From an uncultured Eubacteriales bacterium (GTDB lineage: Bacteria; Bacillota; Clostridia; UBA1381; UMGS1253): a DNA stretch of 12,811 nt. The stretch's first letter is position 1. Each line of letters opens with the position of its first letter. The DNA lies in assembly GCA_900550065.1 (NCBI GenBank), contig URQR01000040.1, positions 1 through 12,811 on the forward strand, read 5' to 3'. This document shows positions 6,279 through 12,811 of this stretch, piece after piece. The translations under genes were made by a program, and so were the position numbers. The notes under the pieces were generated by a model that saw only the letters and a program-made list of their open reading frames with translations, made no database searches and had not been told where the DNA came from.

Positions 6279-9200
6279 TTATCCAATTAAGTCGCTCTGC
6301 GCCATCGCCGCGTCAAGCGCATCCTCAAGGGCCGTTTTTTCTCCGCCCTCAACATGCACGTCCACGTCGCGGTATACGCGCATACCCGTACCAGCCGGAA
6401 TCAGCTTACCAATGATAACATTTTCCTTCAGTCCGAGCAGCGGGTCAACCTTACCCTTGATTGCCGCCTCGGTGAGTACGCGGGTCGTCTCCTGGAACGA
6501 CGCCGCAGACAAGAATGACTCCGTTGCAAGGGATGCCTTTGTAATGCCGAGCAGTACCGTCGACGCCGTCGCTTCCGCAACGCCCTCTTCGCGCGCTTTC
6601 TTGTTCGCACTCTCCAGCTCGAACATATCGATGAGGCTGCCCATCAGCAGATTCGTTCCGCCCGGCTCCTCGACCTTCACCTTCCGCATCATCTGGCGCA
6701 CAATAACCTCAATATGCTTATCTGAAATGTCAACGCCCTGCATCCGGTATACGCGCTGTACCTCTTGGGTCAGATAGCTCTGTACCGCGCGCGCGCCTTT
6801 GATGCGCAGGATATCGTGCGGGTTGATGGAGCCGCTCGTAAGCGGTTCGCCCTTTTCAATCACTTGCTCTTCCTTTACCTTGATACGCGCGTCGTACGGA
6901 ATCACATACGTCGCCGCCTCGCCGGTTTCGTCGTTCGTCACGACAATTTCACGCCGCTTCTTCGTTTCCGAAATCGCGATGCGTCCGCCGATTTCCGAAA
7001 CAATCGCAACACCCTTCGGCTTTCTTGCCTCGAACAGTTCCTCGACACGCGGCAGACCCTGCGTAATATCGTCGCCGGCAACGCCGCCGCTATGGAACGT
7101 ACGCATGGTGAGCTGCGTGCCCGGCTCGCCGATCGACTGCGCGGCAATCGTACCGACTGCCTCACCGACCGGAACCGGCTCGCCGCTGGCAAGGTTTGCC
7201 CCGTAGCAGTGCGAGCAAACGCCAATCGGCGTCTTACACGTCAGAATATTGCGGATTTCTACCGCTTCTACACCCGCACCCATAATTTTTGCAATGTCCG
7301 CCTCGTCCATCATCTTGCCGGCCTCGACAATTACTTCGCCGGTTGCCGGGTCGACAACATCCTTGCAGGTGTAACGGCCCAGCAGACGGTCCTCAAGCGG
7401 CTCGATAACCTCGTTGCCGTCCTTGATTGCCGTAACTACAATACCGTCCGTTGTACCACAGTCCTCCTCGTGGATAATAACCTCTTGGCTGACGTCAACC
7501 AGACGGCGGGTCAGATAGCCCGAGTCAGCCGTACGCAGCGCCGTGTCGGCAAGACCTTTTCTCGCGCCGTGCGTCGAAATAAAGTACTCAAGTACGTTAA
7601 GCCCCTCACGGAAGTTCGCGCGGATTGGAATCTCGACCGCCTTACCGGATGTGTTCGCCATCAGGCCGCGCATCCCGGCCAGCTGACGAATCTGGTTCAC
7701 GCTACCGCGCGCGCCGGAGTTCGCCATCATGTAGATCGGGTTTAAGTCGTCTAAGTTATCCATAAGTGCCTTTGTAAGTTTATCGTTTGTATCGGTCCAT
7801 ACCTTAATAATTGCGTTATACCGCTCATCATCATCGAGCATACCGCGGCGGTACTGCTTCGTAATTTTCTCGACCTGTTCCTCCGCTTCTGCAAGATACT
7901 GCTTCTTAACCTCCGGCACCTTGATGTCCGAAACGCTGACCGTAATTGCGCCTTGTGTCGAATATTTGAAGCCGAGCGCCTTGATGTTGTCGAGCACGTC
8001 CGCCGTCTCCGTAAAGCCGTGTACACGGATACACCGGTCAATAATAATGCCGAGCTGCTTCTTCGTTGCCAGCTTCGTAAATTCCAAATCAAACGCCTTG
8101 TTCGGATCGCTCCGGTCCACAAAGCCCAAATCCTGCGGAATGTGCTCGTTAAAGATGAGCTGTCCAACGGTTGCGTTAATAATCTTGTGCTGTTTAACGC
8201 CGTCAATCTCTTTATACATACGCACTTTAATGCGCGCGTGAAGCGTCACGATTCCGTTTTTGTACGCCATCATCGCCTCGTCCACGTCGGAAAAGACCTT
8301 GCCCTCGCCCTTATCGCCGTCTTTTACCAGCGTCAGGTAGTAGCTGCCCAGTACCATATCCTGTGTCGGCACAGTAACCGGCTTGCCGTCCTGCGGCTTT
8401 AAGAGGTTGTTGGCCGACAGCATGAGAAAGCGGGCCTCCGCCTGCGCCTCCGGCGAAAGCGGTACATGCACCGCCATCTGGTCGCCGTCGAAGTCGGCGT
8501 TGTACGCCGTACAAACGAGCGGGTGCAGCTTAAGCGCACGCCCCTCTACCAAAATCGGCTCAAACGCCTGAATACCAAGTCTGTGCAGTGTGGGGGCACG
8601 GTTAAGCAGTACCGGATGCTCCTTAATAACGTCTTCGAGCACGTCCCAGACCTCCGGGCGGAGACGTTCTACCATGCGCTTCGCGCTCTTAATGTTGTGT
8701 GCAAGTCCGTCGCCGACAAGCCGCTTCATTACAAACGGCTTGAACAGCTCAATGGCCATTTCCTTCGGCACGCCGCACTGGTAGAGCTTCAGCTCCGGCC
8801 CAACGACGATTACGCTACGGCCCGAGTAGTCAACGCGCTTACCGAGCAAATTCTGGCGGAAGCGGCCCTGCTTACCCTTGAGCATATCGGACAGCGACTT
8901 GAGCGCACGGTTGCCCGGCCCTGTAACGGGACGGCCGCGCCTGCCGTTGTCGATTAATGCGTCCACTGCTTCTTGCAGCATTCTTTTCTCGTTTCTTACA
9001 ATAATATCCGGCGCGTGCAAGTCCAAGAGCCGCTTTAAGCGGTTATTGCGGTTAATCACGCGTCTGTACAAATCGTTTAAGTCGCTCGTCGCGAAGCGGC
9101 CGCCGTCTAACTGTACCATTGGGCGCAGCTCCGGCGGGATAACCGGCACAACATCCATAATCATCCACTCCGGCTTGTTGCCCGACAGGCGGAACGCCTC

Positions 9201-9839
9201 TACTGCTTCAAGCCGCTTTACGATACGGATTTTCTTCTGGCCCTGCGCCGTTTCAAGCTGCTTTTTCAGGTCTGCCGACAGTTCTTCTAAGTCAATCTGC
9301 TGCAAAAGTTCCTTGATTGCCTCTGCGCCCATGCCGGCCTTAAACTTATCGCCGTACTTTTCCACGCACTCGCGGTAGTCCTTCTCCGTCAGAATTGACT
9401 TTTCCAAAAGACCTGTGTTGCCCGCGTCGATTACTACATACGCCGCAAAGTACAAAATCTGCTCCAGTACCTTCGGCGACATGTCCAAAAGCAGGCCCAT
9501 GCGCGACGGGATACCCTTAAAGTACCAGATGTGCGACACCGGCGTTGCCAGCTCAATGTGGCCCATACGCTCGCGGCGCACTTTCGAGCGTGTTACCTCA
9601 ACGCCGCAGCGGTCACAGACAATCCCCTTGTAGCGGATTTTCTTGTACTTACCGCAGTGGCATTCCCAGTCGCGCTGCGGCCCGAAGATACGCTCGCAGA
9701 ACAGGCCGTCACGCTCCGGTTTTAGGGTTCTATAGTTAATGGTTTCCGGTTTCTTTACCTCACCATGTGACCATTCTCGGATTTTCTCGGGAGAGGCCAA
9801 GCCGATTTTTATGGCGTCAAAAGTTGTAAATTCCAACAT
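6279..9839 (-). CDS. rpoC: DNA-directed RNA polymerase subunit beta' (1186 aa)
   Basis: This subunit forms one pincer of the polymerase and carries the catalytic Mg. Visible landmarks in order are: the N-terminal zinc site (Cys60, Cys62, Cys75, Cys78); the catalytic loop NADFDGDQ starting at Asn447, with Asp449, 451 and 453 binding Mg; the bridge-helix and F-loop region (NSGARGSVNQIRQLAGMRGLM and following); a second zinc site (Cys794, Cys868, Cys875, Cys878); and the trigger loop LTMRTFHSGG with Met912, Arg913 and His916. The length is close to that of other Firmicute beta' subunits, with no large lineage insertion. I chose the ATG at 9839-9837 (MLEFTTFDAIKIG) because AGGAGG lies 5 nt upstream and homologs begin there. 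The open frame back to 9914 runs through intergenic hairpins. It is cotranscribed with rpoB, with a 96-bp gap. All catalytic residues are present. Confidence 0.99.
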   Translation of the reverse strand: MLEFTTFDAIKIGLASPEKIREWSHGEVKKPETINYRTLKPERDGLFCERIFGPQRDWECHCGKYKKIRYKGIVCDRCGVEVTRSKVRRERMGHIELATPVSHIWYFKGIPSRMGLLLDMSPKVLEQILYFAAYVVIDAGNTGLLEKSILTEKDYRECVEKYGDKFKAGMGAEAIKELLQQIDLEELSADLKKQLETAQGQKKIRIVKRLEAVEAFRLSGNKPEWMIMDVVPVIPPELRPMVQLDGGRFATSDLNDLYRRVINRNNRLKRLLDLHAPDIIVRNEKRMLQEAVDALIDNGRRGRPVTGPGNRALKSLSDMLKGKQGRFRQNLLGKRVDYSGRSVIVVGPELKLYQCGVPKEMAIELFKPFVMKRLVGDGLAHNIKSAKRMVERLRPEVWDVLEDVIKEHPVLLNRAPTLHRLGIQAFEPILVEGRALKLHPLVCTAYNADFDGDQMAVHVPLSPEAQAEARFLMLSANNLLKPQDGKPVTVPTQDMVLGSYYLTLVKDGDKGEGKVFSDVDEAMMAYKNGIVTLHARIKVRMYKEIDGVKQHKIINATVGQLIFNEHIPQDLGFVDRSDPNKAFDLEFTKLATKKQLGIIIDRCIRVHGFTETADVLDNIKALGFKYSTQGAITVSVSDIKVPEVKKQYLAEAEEQVEKITKQYRRGMLDDDERYNAIIKVWTDTNDKLTKALMDNLDDLNPIYMMANSGARGSVNQIRQLAGMRGLMANTSGKAVEIPIRANFREGLNVLEYFISTHGARKGLADTALRTADSGYLTRRLVDVSQEVIIHEEDCGTTDGIVVTAIKDGNEVIEPLEDRLLGRYTCKDVVDPATGEVIVEAGKMMDEADIAKIMGAGVEAVEIRNILTCKTPIGVCSHCYGANLASGEPVPVGEAVGTIAAQSIGEPGTQLTMRTFHSGGVAGDDITQGLPRVEELFEARKPKGVAIVSEIGGRIAISETKKRREIVVTNDETGEAATYVIPYDARIKVKEEQVIEKGEPLTSGSINPHDILRIKGARAVQSYLTQEVQRVYRMQGVDISDKHIEVIVRQMMRKVKVEEPGGTNLLMGSLIDMFELESANKKAREEGVAEATASTVLLGITKASLATESFLSAASFQETTRVLTEAAIKGKVDPLLGLKENVIIGKLIPAGTGMRVYRDVDVHVEGGEKTALEDALDAAMAQSDLIG

Positions 9840-9844
9840 CAAAA

Positions 9845-9850
9845 CCTCCT
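9845..9850 (-). promoter_or_regulatory. Ribosome binding site of rpoC
   Basis: A perfect AGGAGG on the minus strand, 5 nt before the ATG at 9839. It decides the rpoC start against the longer open frame. Confidence 0.9.
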
Positions 9851-9863
9851 CATAAGATAACTG

Positions 9864-9894
9864 TCCGCCGCCTGCGGCCGCGCCGCAGGGCGGA
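9864..9894 (-). other. Strong GC-rich hairpin in the rpoB-rpoC gap
   Basis: CCTGCGGC (9871-9878) and GCCGCAGG (9882-9889) form a perfect 8-bp stem with a 3-nt loop. TCCGC (9864-9868) and GCGGA (9890-9894) extend it by 5 bp past a 2-nt bulge. No U run follows on the minus strand, so it is not a standard terminator. It ends about 13 nt before the rpoC ribosome binding site. It may be a processing or pausing element, or a palindromic repeat unit. Confidence 0.7.
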
Positions 9895-9902
9895 TACGCG
9901 CT

Positions 9903-9923
9903 GCGCAGGAGCAAACTCCGCGC
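9903..9923 (-). other. Second hairpin in the rpoB-rpoC gap
   Basis: GGAG (9908-9911) and CTCC (9916-9919) pair around a CAAA loop. GCGC (9903-9906) and GCGC (9920-9923) extend the stem past one bulged base. It starts 12 nt after the rpoB stop codon and stands in tandem with the larger hairpin at 9864-9894. A direct repeat CGCGCTG (9897-9903 and 9919-9925) overlaps it. Confidence 0.55.
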
Positions 9924-9935
9924 TGCCGCGGTTTC

Positions 9936-12811
<2,876 letters not shown>

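Noticed and set aside
6765..7745. A 326-codon open frame on the plus strand inside rpoC
   Set aside because: It is exactly antisense to highly conserved beta' sequence, is rich in Arg and Asn as expected from reverse-complement reading, and has no ribosome binding site. It is a shadow frame.
9840..9914. 25-residue N-terminal extension of RpoC
   Set aside because: The extension translates the intergenic hairpins and the ribosome binding site itself, and family members start at MLEFTTFDAI or its equivalent.

Overview
The window looks like a chromosomal segment of an anaerobic, monoderm Firmicute, most likely a clostridium. The evidence is a Firmicute-length RpoC, secreted S-layer-homology (SLH) proteins, consensus SigA-type promoters, strong AGGAGG ribosome binding sites and U-tailed hairpin terminators. 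All five genes lie on the minus strand, so transcription runs from right to left. I found no plus-strand gene, tRNA, rRNA, CRISPR array or mobile element.

Right half: rpoB (5' end cut by the window edge) and rpoC encode the beta and beta' subunits of RNA polymerase. They are separated by a 96-bp gap holding two strong GC-rich hairpins, and rpoC ends at a canonical terminator. RpoB carries an unusual C-terminal tail: its last 118 residues contain 56 Asp/Glu and no Lys or Arg.

Middle: pyrG (CTP synthase) has its own SigA-type promoter and a GTG start. Its synthase half is well conserved. Its glutaminase half has lost the catalytic Cys (Gly382), the triad Glu (Gln511) and neighbouring substrate-side residues. 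This predicts a CTP synthase that uses free ammonia rather than glutamine, and it is the most interesting observation here.

Left end: two paralogous SLH genes, each with its own TTGACG-17-TGnTATA(A/G)T promoter. The first is complete (1035 aa) and has a long structured leader and a 9-bp inverted repeat spanning its promoter. The second is cut by the left edge after 300 codons. They probably encode cell-surface (S-layer-type) proteins.

Functionally the segment joins transcription machinery, pyrimidine nucleotide supply and cell-surface proteins. The str-operon genes (rpsL, rpsG, fusA, tuf) that often follow rpoC in Firmicutes are absent here. No intergenic stretch exceeds 300 bases; the longest is the 260-bp rpoC-pyrG gap.
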